In this document: in pieces, positions 36,896-44,135 of the stretch
Layout of the letters: each line of letters starts with the position of its first letter
How positions within the stretch are numbered: the stretch's first letter is position 1
Assembly: GCA_964017195.1 (NCBI GenBank)
Contig: OZ024898.1
Location: forward strand, 15,168,057 to 15,232,056
Direction of reading: 5' to 3'
DNA length: 64,000 bases
Source: Siderastrea radians
Taxonomy: Eukaryota > Cnidaria > Anthozoa > Scleractinia > Rhizangiidae
Made by a program: the position numbers and the translations under genes
The notes under the pieces: generated by a model
Seen by the model: only the letters and a program-made list of their open reading frames with translations
Database searches by the model: none
Told to the model about the DNA's origin: nothing

Positions 36896-37246
36896 TTACA
36901 ATTTTAAACGTTTCTTGGCTTGCATAATTTTCTTGACCACCCGTTCCGTCTTGTTTTTCTTGCCGGGTAATCGATCAATGGCTTGGATCATCTTGGTATC
37001 GGCTTTCCATTTATCTTGCAAATTCTTGGCACGGCTGTAATCAATGTCGTGTTGCTTAGCAATCTGGTCCAAGCGATTGATCCCGGGATCCCCCCGTTTC
37101 AGACGTTTAGCCAAATGGGTGCCAGGTCCCATGTACTGATACCCAGGCCAATGAAATTCCTTCCCCGTTTTCGCAATCCATTTTTGGACATCCAAGGCCC
37201 CTCCTCGTTGGGGGCGTTTCCGTCCCCTTTTTCTCTTGGTGGGCAT
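36896..37246 (-). CDS. Parvovirus-type phospholipase A2 protein, 116 aa
   Basis: The calcium loop YMGPG (38-42) and the catalytic helix QHDIDY with H66-D67 and Y70 match the secreted-PLA2-like fold used in the VP1 unique region of parvoviruses, including the upstream WPGYQ. D83 is a candidate for the second active-site Asp. In virions this activity breaches the endosomal membrane (family knowledge). The N-terminus is arginine/lysine-rich and carries QRGG (13-16), a putative maturation site that would free the enzyme. Its ATG lies 3 nt after the stop of the upstream gene. All expected catalytic residues are present, so it is probably active. Confidence 0.85.
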   Translation of the reverse strand: MPTKRKRGRKRPQRGGALDVQKWIAKTGKEFHWPGYQYMGPGTHLAKRLKRGDPGINRLDQIAKQHDIDYSRAKNLQDKWKADTKMIQAIDRLPGKKNKTERVVKKIMQAKKRLKL

Positions 37247-37249
37247 GTT

Positions 37250-37906
37250 TTAGTCACTGTCGTAATCCAATCGACGTCGTAACTTTTTGCCTTGGGCCCA
37301 ATCTTCCCAACCGGGTAAGGGCTTCAATCGTTCCACTTCTCGGGCAGGTGCTTTGCCTTTGCCTTTACCTTTGCGACTCTCGGCTAACTTTTTTTCCAAG
37401 GTCTTGCGCTGTTCTCGAATGGCTTCTAAACGCGACCGGGTATCCCCTCGACTGGTGGATGGGCTCCCTTTCTTGACAATGGGAATCTTACTGGTAGTGG
37501 CTGCTCCTTTGCCTTTCTTGGTTGCAGGGGTAATGGGTGGTTTGGGAGTCGACGGGCTGCCTTTTATCATGCGCTTCAACCATTGTTCGACGGGTCCCGT
37601 CACCAAATCCCCGGCCTCTTCCTCGCCTTCTTCACCTGGTGGACCACCCGGGGCACCCGGGGCACCAACCCCCACCCCGCCAGGAAATTGACGAATGCGT
37701 TTGGTTAACTTGATTAATTCTTGACTCAACGGTTTGGTTTGAGCATTGACCAGGGCTGGGGGTAATTGGGGGTTGGCTAATAACACATGTTTTTTGGCGG
37801 CGAGCGTTGCGGCTTTGTTCAACAAGGCATTTTCGGTGAGTTCTCCTTTGTAATATTGAATGAGTTGTTCCAAGTCCTTTTGGGGAATCATGTAGACCTC
37901 GTCCAT
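37250..37906 (-). CDS. Maverick protein with Gly/Pro linker, 218 aa
   Basis: The N-terminal about 75 residues form a helical domain (DLEQLIQYYKGELTENALL, then LAAKKHVLLANPQLP and LIKLTKRIRQF). A flexible Gly/Pro/Glu linker follows, then a lysine-rich C-terminal part (EQRKTLEKKLAESRKGKGKG). I have seen similar N-terminal domains beside Maverick capsid genes but know no function. A virion-interior or scaffold role would suit the basic tail (inference). It overlaps the preceding gene by 19 nt and is followed 3 nt later by PLA2. Confidence 0.75.
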   Translation of the reverse strand: MDEVYMIPQKDLEQLIQYYKGELTENALLNKAATLAAKKHVLLANPQLPPALVNAQTKPLSQELIKLTKRIRQFPGGVGVGAPGAPGGPPGEEGEEEAGDLVTGPVEQWLKRMIKGSPSTPKPPITPATKKGKGAATTSKIPIVKKGSPSTSRGDTRSRLEAIREQRKTLEKKLAESRKGKGKGKAPAREVERLKPLPGWEDWAQGKKLRRRLDYDSD

Positions 37907-38118
37907 GTTCGTTGACTACACTCGGAGCAAAGTTCCCCGTCTTCTATCTGACGGCAGCTCTCACAAAGACGGGCCCTCAAGATGTGCCTGTACTCTCGAT
38001 ACAACAGGTGATATTTATGCTTCCAATAATGACACTCGTCTTTCCACTTGTCGGTTTGCCGATTGGCCTCTTGTAATAGAGTCATCCACGTAGGGAGGGT
38101 TAACGAAGACATTGACAT
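37888..38118 (-). CDS. Small cysteine-rich helical protein, 76 aa
   Basis: The start is the first true ATG in frame (38118); the longer frame opens with GTG. An N-terminal helical part (LLQEANRQTDKWKDECHYW) precedes a C-terminal motif CESCRQIEDGELCSEC, two CxxC pairs likely to bind one zinc. It overlaps the stop of the upstream gene by 19 nt and the start of the next by 19 nt. Function unknown. Confidence 0.65.
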   Translation of the reverse strand: MSMSSLTLPTWMTLLQEANRQTDKWKDECHYWKHKYHLLYREYRHILRARLCESCRQIEDGELCSECSQRTWTRST

Positions 38119-38417
38119 AGCACCTCGTGAAGTCCTTGAAACAACCCTTGTCCTTTTTGTTGGACTAACCACGCCCGACGTTTTTTGACGGAATGTCGAC
38201 GACGTCCCAAATCACGTAGTACCTTTTTATAGGGTTGAAGTTTAGCCAGCATGGGTGGGGTCACAGGAATCTTGTTTTTTAAAAAGTTCAACACCAATTC
38301 ACTCACAGCATTGATTTGATCGGCATTGGCATGTTGTAACAACTCTTGACGTTTGGAACCATTGGCTTCTTGTAACATGGACCGTAAAAACGGGAATTGA
38401 CGTCGAAGACGTTGCAT
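38100..38417 (-). CDS. Basic helical Maverick protein, 105 aa
   Basis: It is a compact helical protein: FLRSMLQEANGSKRQELLQH, then INAVSELVLNFLKNKIPVTP and KKVLRDLGRRRHSVKKRRAW. I recognise the type as recurrent in invertebrate Maverick-like loci, where the C-terminus usually carries a QRGG-like element before a hydrophobic tail. Here the equivalent reads QKGQG (87-91) followed by LFQGLHEVLCQCL. That fits the proposed Q-x-G-x/G cleavage pattern. Three nt separate it from the preceding gene. Probably a virion component (inference). Confidence 0.7.
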   Translation of the reverse strand: MQRLRRQFPFLRSMLQEANGSKRQELLQHANADQINAVSELVLNFLKNKIPVTPPMLAKLQPYKKVLRDLGRRRHSVKKRRAWLVQQKGQGLFQGLHEVLCQCLR

Positions 38418-38420
38418 CCT

Positions 38421-38585
38421 TTATCGGTGACGACGACGATACCGTTGATTGGCTTTTTGAATCGTGCGTTTTATACGTTTATCCGTTTCCAAGGCCACGG
38501 CTTTCCCCAATCCTGCCATAGCAGGGACCAATAGATTTAAAAAACCACCTCGTTGACGACGGCGTCGTCTTCTCCTCCTCACCAT
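38421..38585 (-). CDS. Arg-rich amphipathic peptide, 54 aa
   Basis: The ATG at 38585 gives MVRRRRRRRRQRGG, then a hydrophobic helix FLNLLVPAMAGLGKAVALE, then a basic tail (KRTIQKANQRYRRRHR). The arginine run, QRGG and hydrophobic segment have the same order as the 64-aa protein at 43903-44097 and recall the adenovirus mu/pX core precursor (family comparison). The start overlaps the upstream stop (ATGGTGA). It is short but is supported by its composition, tight packing and paralogous layout. Confidence 0.75.
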   Translation of the reverse strand: MVRRRRRRRRQRGGFLNLLVPAMAGLGKAVALETDKRIKRTIQKANQRYRRRHR

Positions 38586-38908
38586 GGTCGACCCGTCAAT
38601 AGACGTTGCAGGGCTTTGTCTTGTTTGATGGCATCCCGCGTCTCTTTATAGCCTTGACGGGTATTGCGTTTAAAATCTTGCCACCAACCCCCACCTCGTT
38701 GTCGTCGGTAATGTTGTACATTATCGGTAATGCCTTTCAAGGCTTGACCACCTAATTTGCCTAAAGCCAGTCCAAACCCAGGCGCTGGGCCTGATAGAAA
38801 CATACTCATGCCATGGGCAATTTTATCCACCAAACGGGGTTTGCGACGCATTAAAGCCCCTCCTCGTTGTTTCCTTTTTCTGCGTCGTCGTCGTCGTTGG
38901 ACGGCCAT
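38579..38908 (-). CDS. Arg-rich core-like protein with two QRGG sites, 109 aa
   Basis: Starts AVQRRRRRRKRKQRGGAL, with QRGG at 14-17 and again at 70-73 (YRRQRGGGWW). Cleavage at both would release a middle hydrophobic/glycine-rich fragment (MSMFLSGPAPGFGLALGKLG) and a basic helical tail. This looks like a DNA-condensing or membrane-active virion protein (inference). A TATA-like CCATAAAAAG lies about 35-42 nt upstream of the ATG. It overlaps the end of the preceding gene by 58 nt. Confidence 0.75.
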   Translation of the reverse strand: MAVQRRRRRRKRKQRGGALMRRKPRLVDKIAHGMSMFLSGPAPGFGLALGKLGGQALKGITDNVQHYRRQRGGGWWQDFKRNTRQGYKETRDAIKQDKALQRLLTGRPW

Positions 38909-39513
38909 GGTTCTAAGAGTGTGGGACTAGGAGGGAGCGGCTTTTTATGGATCCAATACTCTTTAGGTCTCAAGGGACGAGGACATCCATCTACATAGCA
39001 TAGGGCTTCCAAGGGTTGGTACACAAAATGACCATGGTAATCTTGGAGACATCGTTTGGGTAACGGAGGGGTGAAATCCACAATGGTATCATCCAAGGTT
39101 TGCATCTTGATTAAAAATCGTTCCAGATCCTCCAAGGGAATACCCCGCACATGGGTTTTCAATTCGGTCAAGGCTTTGGCATAGGTGGTAAACGCAAATC
39201 GACTCATGGTCACTTTAAATCGGTATTGTTTAAAATCATTCCATCCTTTGACCACGGTGCCTACGGCCGCCAAACAGGCTACCAATGTACTGTTTTCCAA
39301 AAGGGGGCCCGCAATCATGCCTGCAGCCATCAGGAGTAATGCCATGCCATTGAACAAGGCATTGATACACCTGTAATGATTCAACATTTTTCGATAACAC
39401 CACCATTGTTGATGATAAAAGGCATACAAGGAATCCATGCGTTGTAATAATTCCGGGGGGAAGGGAAGACCATGCTGTTTTGATCCATTCAATAACGACA
39501 CGACGGTTTTCAT
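38851..39513 (-). CDS. Two-helix membrane protein, 220 aa
   Basis: Residues about 48-88 form two adjacent hydrophobic helices (INALFNGMALLLMAAGMIAG and NSTLVACLAAVGTVV) preceded by YRKMLNHYR. A helical cytosolic part follows (YAKALTELKTHVRGIPLEDL), then a proline-rich acidic tail. A basic YR region, two TM helices and a C-terminal helical bundle resemble SLATT-like membrane proteins in layout only (weak inference). Proteins of this kind occur in other Mavericks. Its ATG follows the upstream stop by 2 nt (TAAAGATG). It may sit in a virion or host membrane. Confidence 0.7.
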   Translation of the reverse strand: MKTVVSLLNGSKQHGLPFPPELLQRMDSLYAFYHQQWWCYRKMLNHYRCINALFNGMALLLMAAGMIAGPLLENSTLVACLAAVGTVVKGWNDFKQYRFKVTMSRFAFTTYAKALTELKTHVRGIPLEDLERFLIKMQTLDDTIVDFTPPLPKRCLQDYHGHFVYQPLEALCYVDGCPRPLRPKEYWIHKKPLPPSPTLLEPWPSNDDDDAEKGNNEEGL

Positions 39514-39515
39514 CT

Positions 39516-40490
39516 TTACGGCGAAACACGGGACGACGAGGTTTGTACACTCGGTGCTCCTCCTTGTTTATAACTGGTGACAATGCTATTGGTCATGGTG
39601 ACATTAGCAATTTCACGTCCTTGGGCCAACTGTTCTTGATCTTGTAACAGCATGCGTAAACGTCGTTGTAAATCCGCTTGACGCAAGGTACGAGGCTGTC
39701 TGCCAGAACTCCCAGACGTCCAAGATCCTCGAGGGGTGGCTGGATTAGAGGCCGGTGTCAAAGGTGTACCGGGAAAAAGTCGTCGTCGTCGCCCACGTCG
39801 TCCACCACGTCCTCCACGACGGCCGCCACCACCACCACCACCACCACCTCCTCCTCCTCCACCACCACCACCACCACCTCCACCACCAGCACCACCACCA
39901 CCAGCACCACCACCAGCACCACCAGCACCACCACCACCACCACCGCCAGCACCAGCTCCAGCACCACCACCACCACGCCCGCCAGCACCACCACCACCAC
40001 CACCACCACCAGCACCACCACGTCCGCCACCACGGCCACCACTACCACCACCACGTCCACCACCACCACCACCACCACCACGTCCATTACCCCCAGCACC
40101 CGCTGCTGCTGCTGCTGTCCGGCCACTTGGTGCTGTTCGCCAACCAGGTGGACTTCTCGGTGACTCCGGGGTGGTCTGGGGGCTTTGGAATGGGGGTGAA
40201 TGGGATGCTCGACTTCCTACCCCAGCAGGGGAAGAGGCCTGTGCAGGGGGTGCACCATCCAAATCGGGCCAGGTGGCCACTGTCCTGGGGGAGGGGAGAC
40301 TTCTCAAAAACTCACTGAGGACCTCGGGGTGCATTTCCTCCAGGGCCACGTCCACAAGGCCTTCGTCTCCCGTGAAATACAGTTGTTGCATGGTCCCTGG
40401 GGACATTTGATTGCCGCTGGCCGCCCCCACCCCCGCAGGGGACACGGTATCGTACGATTGCGGAGGTTGACGGTCATCATCATCGGCCAT
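39516..40490 (-). CDS. Glycine-tract virion-like protein, 324 aa
   Basis: The acidic N-terminal region (MADDDDRQPPQSYDTVSPAG) is followed by a proline/serine section and a Gly/Arg run of roughly 100 residues from a CCACCACCA-type repeat. The C-terminal part holds a basic helix (LRQADLQRRLRMLLQDQEQL) and ends IVTSYKQGGAPSVQTSSSR. The minus frame is chosen because the ends are non-repetitive and protein-like and a TATA box (CTATAAAGG) lies about 40 nt upstream; the proline- and valine-rich frames over the tract are shadows. Its place next to ATPase and capsid genes suggests a structural role. The repeat length is likely to vary among copies. Confidence 0.7.
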   Translation of the reverse strand: MADDDDRQPPQSYDTVSPAGVGAASGNQMSPGTMQQLYFTGDEGLVDVALEEMHPEVLSEFLRSLPSPRTVATWPDLDGAPPAQASSPAGVGSRASHSPPFQSPQTTPESPRSPPGWRTAPSGRTAAAAAGAGGNGRGGGGGGGGRGGGSGGRGGGRGGAGGGGGGGGAGGRGGGGAGAGAGGGGGGGAGGAGGGAGGGGAGGGGGGGGGGGGGGGGGGGGGGRRGGRGGRRGRRRRLFPGTPLTPASNPATPRGSWTSGSSGRQPRTLRQADLQRRLRMLLQDQEQLAQGREIANVTMTNSIVTSYKQGGAPSVQTSSSRVSP

Positions 40491-40525
40491 GGTCGCTTTC
40501 TCTTTTTACCTGTTCCAAGGGGGTG

Positions 40526-40534
40526 CCTTTATAG
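40526..40534 (-). promoter_or_regulatory. TATA box for the Gly-tract gene
   Basis: CTATAAAGG on the minus strand lies inside the last codons of the ATPase gene, about 40 nt before ATG 40490. It shows that promoters are embedded in upstream genes. Confidence 0.65.
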
Positions 40535-41182
40535 TCGTTTTTGATAGGTGCGAGTCCATCCTTCGTCTTTTAACAGGTGACTCAACACCCGTTGTTGATC
40601 GGAGGAGGCGGGATGTAAATCCAAGACCAAATACCCATACGGGCGTGTAGTGGCTTGATGAAACGTCTCCAACGTGTCTTTCCAAGTGGTAGGAAACGAT
40701 TGAAGCATGACATTGCGTACCCCTAATTGATCTCGGGGGTTCTTGAACGCCACAATGTAATGGGCATTGCGGGAAATACTTTTAGCATAGCGACCCACGG
40801 GAAACATGTCTTGGCACAAGTATAGGACGGTCACCCCTTGATGATGGGAATGTTTGGTGAATAAATCCAACACGCGTTTATCATGGCTGCCTTCGTCCAT
40901 TAAATCATCCAAGACCAGGACCCCCTGTCCTTCAGGAAACCATTGCACTAAGGCCTCATGATCGGGAATCCCTTCGTGAAACACCACCCCATGATCTTGC
41001 ATGCCTTGAAATCGATCTTGCCAGGCGCCATAACAATAATGCATTTGGGTCGGTGGGGTTTCAAACAACTCCGGGTTGTCTACCAAGAGTTTTTCCGTAA
41101 ACACAGTTTTACCACATCCCGAAGGACCCACCACCAAGATAGAGGAGGGGGTATGAAAACGAAACGGTTTCCCCGTTTGCAT
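40529..41182 (-). CDS. Packaging ATPase, A32/FtsK-HerA type, 217 aa
   Basis: The Walker A motif GPSGCGKT spans 19-26 (SILVVGPSGCGKT). Walker B is VLVLDD at 88-93, followed by LMDE. YLCQDMF (around 130) corresponds to the sensor region of this family. The size is typical for Maverick and adenovirus-group genome-packaging ATPases, which pump DNA into preformed capsids (family knowledge). ATG 41182 is the first in frame. The tRNA-like gene lies immediately upstream. Confidence 0.92.
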   Translation of the reverse strand: MQTGKPFRFHTPSSILVVGPSGCGKTVFTEKLLVDNPELFETPPTQMHYCYGAWQDRFQGMQDHGVVFHEGIPDHEALVQWFPEGQGVLVLDDLMDEGSHDKRVLDLFTKHSHHQGVTVLYLCQDMFPVGRYAKSISRNAHYIVAFKNPRDQLGVRNVMLQSFPTTWKDTLETFHQATTRPYGYLVLDLHPASSDQQRVLSHLLKDEGWTRTYQKRL

Positions 41183-41227
41183 GATGATGACGAACTACCC
41201 TTAGAAAAAAAAAGGCACCTTTTTATT

Positions 41228-41313
41228 GGAATCGGTGGGACTCGAACCCACGCACGACCCTCCTCATGTATTCGAGGGGGATCCAAAGGCTCTACCCACT
41301 GAGCTACGACTCC
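41228..41313 (-). tRNA. tRNA-like Pol III gene with long variable arm
   Basis: Read on the minus strand, a 7-bp acceptor stem (GGAGTCG with CGATTCC, one wobble) encloses a D arm GCTC/GAGC, an anticodon-like stem TTTGG/TCGAA with two wobbles, a 19-nt variable arm with a CATG/CGTG stem, and a perfect T arm GTGGG-TTCGAGT-CCCAC. The internal A box TAGCTCAGTGG and B box GGTTCGAGTCC match consensus. A T-run terminator follows about 15 nt past the 3' end. The implied anticodon is CCC, odd for a class II shape, so the anticodon call is uncertain. It may be a functional tRNA, an intron-bearing tRNA or a VA-RNA-like regulator. Confidence 0.7.
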
Positions 41314-41342
41314 GACACCACTTTTTTTCCAACAAATTTTAT

Positions 41343-41882
41343 TTAATGATTACATTGATGATACGGATGACAACACAGTTGATACCATCTGGCTTCTTGG
41401 CCTACAATCAATTGTTGAAGGCGTTGACCGGCTTGATGGTCATTACTAACATAATCATGATCCGAAAACTCATTTAAAAACGCTTGCAAGGTCCGTCCAC
41501 GGGCTTTGGCTTTCAAGTACAACAAGGCGTAATCACCACAACTCTTGCTTGAAATGGCTTGGAGGGACTTGCCATTGGTCACCACATACTTCCAATGTTG
41601 GACAATCCAATCTCGTAACGGGGTAGCTTGCACGTACGTGTCCAATGGCAAAGCATAACTGTCCAGGACTTCACACACCTTTCCATCCGTCCACACCGCT
41701 AACCAATGTTGTCCCGGTTGATCGTGTGGGTCTGTATTCACAATGTACCCTTGGGGTTGGGTCTTGACAGGAGTCTTGGGTAAACGATCACAGGCCACGG
41801 TTCCGTAAAAGACAGGGTTCAATTGGGGGTCGTCTCGGGCTAAATAATCCAACTGCACATTATTCAAGGCCACATGTTCCAT
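41343..41882 (-). CDS. Adenain-like cysteine protease, 179 aa
   Basis: The catalytic order is H59 (GQHWLAVW), D74 (EVLDSY), Q108 (SLQAISSKSCGDY) and C115 (SCGDYALLYL), as in adenovirus maturation proteases (peptidase family C5). The length is slightly below adenain. It would cleave capsid and core precursors during maturation. Its targets here are probably the QxGG/QxGxG motifs in the small basic proteins. It starts 2 nt after the capsid stop (TAAAGATG) and its own stop overlaps an AATAAA signal (TAAATAAA). Confidence 0.92.
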   Translation of the reverse strand: MEHVALNNVQLDYLARDDPQLNPVFYGTVACDRLPKTPVKTQPQGYIVNTDPHDQPGQHWLAVWTDGKVCEVLDSYALPLDTYVQATPLRDWIVQHWKYVVTNGKSLQAISSKSCGDYALLYLKAKARGRTLQAFLNEFSDHDYVSNDHQAGQRLQQLIVGQEARWYQLCCHPYHQCNH

Positions 41883-41884
41883 CT

Positions 41885-43285
41885 TTAGTGCTGGTAAATG
41901 TTATACAACACGGCTCCGTTCCTGTCAATCTCCAGCAAATTCTCAAATTCTCCATACACGAGTACGGTTATATTGACACCGGGGGCAGCTCCAAATTCCA
42001 ACACCAGTTGTAAATCACCCGTTTGCTTGGGGTTGAGGTTTTGACTGTCAGCACATCCATTGGCCACATTGTCAAACATGAACAAGGTACAATTTTTCCT
42101 GTGGCCCCAATCCAGCAGTTCTACCATATTGCCTTTCTTTTTACACCAAGCACCACTGGCTTGCAGAAAACGGAAGTAGCCTAGATTATCTCGGGTGCCA
42201 TTGTTGTGCACTAACTGGAGGGTTTCATAAGGGTATTCTTCTCCTTTGACAATCTGTCGAATGGAGGTCAGACCAAATTTCTGGAAACAGAACGGATCTC
42301 GGGTCACATCTCCATTGAAGGCACGGCTGTCCAGTAACCCCACAATCAATCGGTCAGGTATTCTGTTTTGAAACAGGTTGGGGATATCAAAGCGGACCAG
42401 GTTGTTTTGCATGCTGAAGGTCCGGATTTCACTGCGGACGGTCGGGTAAGCCGCCACTTCTCCTTCATTATGTCTTTTGCTAGATATACTCTGGTAGATG
42501 GCGTCATTCAAACGCAGTTGACAGAGATGAAACCGTAGTTTCACATCCCCTTCCATCAATCGGCCAGCTAGAGCCACTCCATTCAAAAACAGGCTGGGGC
42601 CATTGAAATGAAATTTCATCTTGATTTCAATACCAGGCACCAACAGTTTGCCAGTGTGAAACACTTCCAAGTGGGGGGTAAACACTAGACTGTGGGTGAC
42701 ACCTGCAGCATACTTGGCGGTTTCGGCTACCATGGCGGCCAAGGCTCCTTTGTGATTGGCGGGGAGATCCCGGTAGTCATTATGTGGTGCTGCACTGTTG
42801 GTATTGTTGTCCGTCCATTGGGGTGGGAAATCCACTTGATTGTACCATCCTTGGGGTCCTAACACGGTCTTGCCATCTTCTCGGTCATAATTCAACAAGG
42901 TTTCCAGGTAAGCTTTGTAATGATACGTGTCGGATTGTGGACTGATCAACGTGCCATTCAACTGCAAGTCAATTTGTTTGATGATGGAATGGGCCAAATT
43001 ATTGACGGGCCACAATTTCTCCGCGGCCACCAAGTTCCCGTTATCATCCTTTTTCAAACTCAATTCCATGGTAAAGTAACTGCGTCCCAAATCCACAAAA
43101 TCGTCCAACCCCGGTATGATGAATTCCATGGGATTGATACCCGTGGTGGTGGGTTGGATGGTGACCATGCGATAGGCATTGATGCTAATGTCGGTCGGTG
43201 GCACCTTGAAAATCCGTAAGGCAGGGTTGACGGTCCCTTCGGAACGCTCGTGAGCCGGGGCGGTTTGTGTACTCACGTCAGGCAT
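41885..43285 (-). CDS. Major capsid protein candidate, 466 aa
   Basis: It begins PALRIFKVPPTDISINAYRM and continues EFIIPGLDDFVDLGRSYFTM. This start resembles the invertebrate Maverick proteins annotated after C. elegans F54H12.2, which I take to be double-jelly-roll capsid proteins (family recall). The rest is beta-rich with no enzyme motif, ending LVYGEFENLLEIDRNGAVLY. Its place directly before the protease and its length support a hexon-like role. A TATA box (CTATAAAAACC, 43326-43336) lies about 45 nt upstream of the ATG. The alternative is that it is a different structural protein of the capsid. Confidence 0.75.
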   Translation of the reverse strand: MPDVSTQTAPAHERSEGTVNPALRIFKVPPTDISINAYRMVTIQPTTTGINPMEFIIPGLDDFVDLGRSYFTMELSLKKDDNGNLVAAEKLWPVNNLAHSIIKQIDLQLNGTLISPQSDTYHYKAYLETLLNYDREDGKTVLGPQGWYNQVDFPPQWTDNNTNSAAPHNDYRDLPANHKGALAAMVAETAKYAAGVTHSLVFTPHLEVFHTGKLLVPGIEIKMKFHFNGPSLFLNGVALAGRLMEGDVKLRFHLCQLRLNDAIYQSISSKRHNEGEVAAYPTVRSEIRTFSMQNNLVRFDIPNLFQNRIPDRLIVGLLDSRAFNGDVTRDPFCFQKFGLTSIRQIVKGEEYPYETLQLVHNNGTRDNLGYFRFLQASGAWCKKKGNMVELLDWGHRKNCTLFMFDNVANGCADSQNLNPKQTGDLQLVLEFGAAPGVNITVLVYGEFENLLEIDRNGAVLYNIYQH

Positions 43286-43287
43286 GT

Positions 43288-43518
43288 TTAACGTCGTCGA
43301 GTGGTACCCCGTCGTCGTCGTGAGGGGTTTTTATAGCGTCGTCGTCGTCGTGCTAAACGTTGTCTCAAATCAAACCCGGGGACTCTCATCACCTCGGGAC
43401 TTAACCATCCACCACGTTGTCGTCGTCGCATGAGTTTCCAAAACGGATACAGTCCACCCCATTGAGACAACCCTCGATTACTACGAATCCGTCGAGGTCG
43501 TGAATGCACGGGTTCCAT
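43288..43518 (-). CDS. Basic core-like protein, 76 aa
   Basis: Very arginine-rich, with two candidate protease sites QWGG/L (19-22) and QRGG/W (34-37) and a C-terminal RRRRYKNPSRRRRGTTRRR. Its ATG shares the last A of the upstream stop (TAATG). A DNA-binding virion core peptide is likely (inference from composition and location). Confidence 0.75.
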   Translation of the reverse strand: MEPVHSRPRRIRSNRGLSQWGGLYPFWKLMRRRQRGGWLSPEVMRVPGFDLRQRLARRRRRYKNPSRRRRGTTRRR

Positions 43519-43844
43519 TAGACTCCCAAAATATCACGTGCACGTTTGGTTTGTTTGGGAAATAAGGCAGTGGCTACACGCACGGCGTCTTTCACGTTCT
43601 TATGACTCAACGCTTTCTTGGCTTGTTTGGTGATTTCCTTTTTAAGGACGTCTTCGGCTTTGCGTTTGATACCTCGTGTCAAACCCGTTTCCAAGCCTCT
43701 CTTGATATTACTAGGCAATTTTAAAGGATTTCGCGTCCTTATAAGACCTTGCAACCCCCCACGCATCAGATCCGTCATCACTCCTTTGCCTTGTTGATCA
43801 TACCACTCGTCGGTTCGAAATCGTGTCAAACTTCCCCCACGCAT
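43518..43844 (-). CDS. Basic core-like protein, 108 aa
   Basis: Starts MRGGSLTRFR and has a second MRGG at 27-30, matching the classical adenain pattern M-x-G-G/x. It also has QQGK/G at 17-21. The body is lysine/arginine-rich and helical (GLETGLTRGIKRKAEDVLKK), ending in KQTKRARDILGV. It is preceded by a TATA box (TATAAAAA, 43900-43907). Probably a virion core or pVI/pVII-like protein (inference). Confidence 0.75.
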   Translation of the reverse strand: MRGGSLTRFRTDEWYDQQGKGVMTDLMRGGLQGLIRTRNPLKLPSNIKRGLETGLTRGIKRKAEDVLKKEITKQAKKALSHKNVKDAVRVATALFPKQTKRARDILGV

Positions 43845-43902
43845 GGTGTCTTCTTCTTCACCAGGGATAAACGTTTTGTCTGTGCTTCACGTGACCCCCT
43901 TT

Positions 43903-44097
43903 TTATACCGTCATCGTTTTTTTCCGAAAAGCGGCTTCCAACCCTTTTTTAGCCCCGTAACTCGCGGCACCACTTGCGGCACCCAACGCCACAGCTTTTC
44001 CTCCAGCGATCAAGGCTGGAATGAGGGCCGCCAGGGGCAAGAGACCCCCTCGTTGCCTTCTTCTTCTTCTTCTTCGACGCACTCTTGTCTTGGGCAT
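43903..44097 (-). CDS. mu/pX-like Arg-rich peptide, 64 aa
   Basis: An eight-arginine run, QRGG (15-18), then a long hydrophobic glycine/alanine helix (LLPLAALIPALIAGGKAVAL) and a short basic end. The basic part, cleavage motif and hydrophobic helix match the layout of the adenovirus mu precursor and of melittin-like Maverick peptides (family comparison). TATA (GTATAAAAAG, 44126-44135) lies just upstream. Confidence 0.8.
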   Translation of the reverse strand: MPKTRVRRRRRRRRQRGGLLPLAALIPALIAGGKAVALGAASGAASYGAKKGLEAAFRKKTMTV

Positions 44098-44135
44098 CTT
44101 TGTTTGTTTTCACAACTCTTGTTTTCTTTTTATAC

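Noticed and set aside
36722..36907. Hydrophobic 61-codon plus-strand frame
   Set aside because: It lies in the AT-rich convergent gap, overlaps the PLA2 3' end and has no promoter; composition is explained by T-runs.
39678..40410. Thr-, Pro-, His- and Val-rich long frames over the GGN repeat
   Set aside because: A triplet repeat keeps all six frames open. Only the minus Gly frame has non-repetitive flanks and a TATA box.
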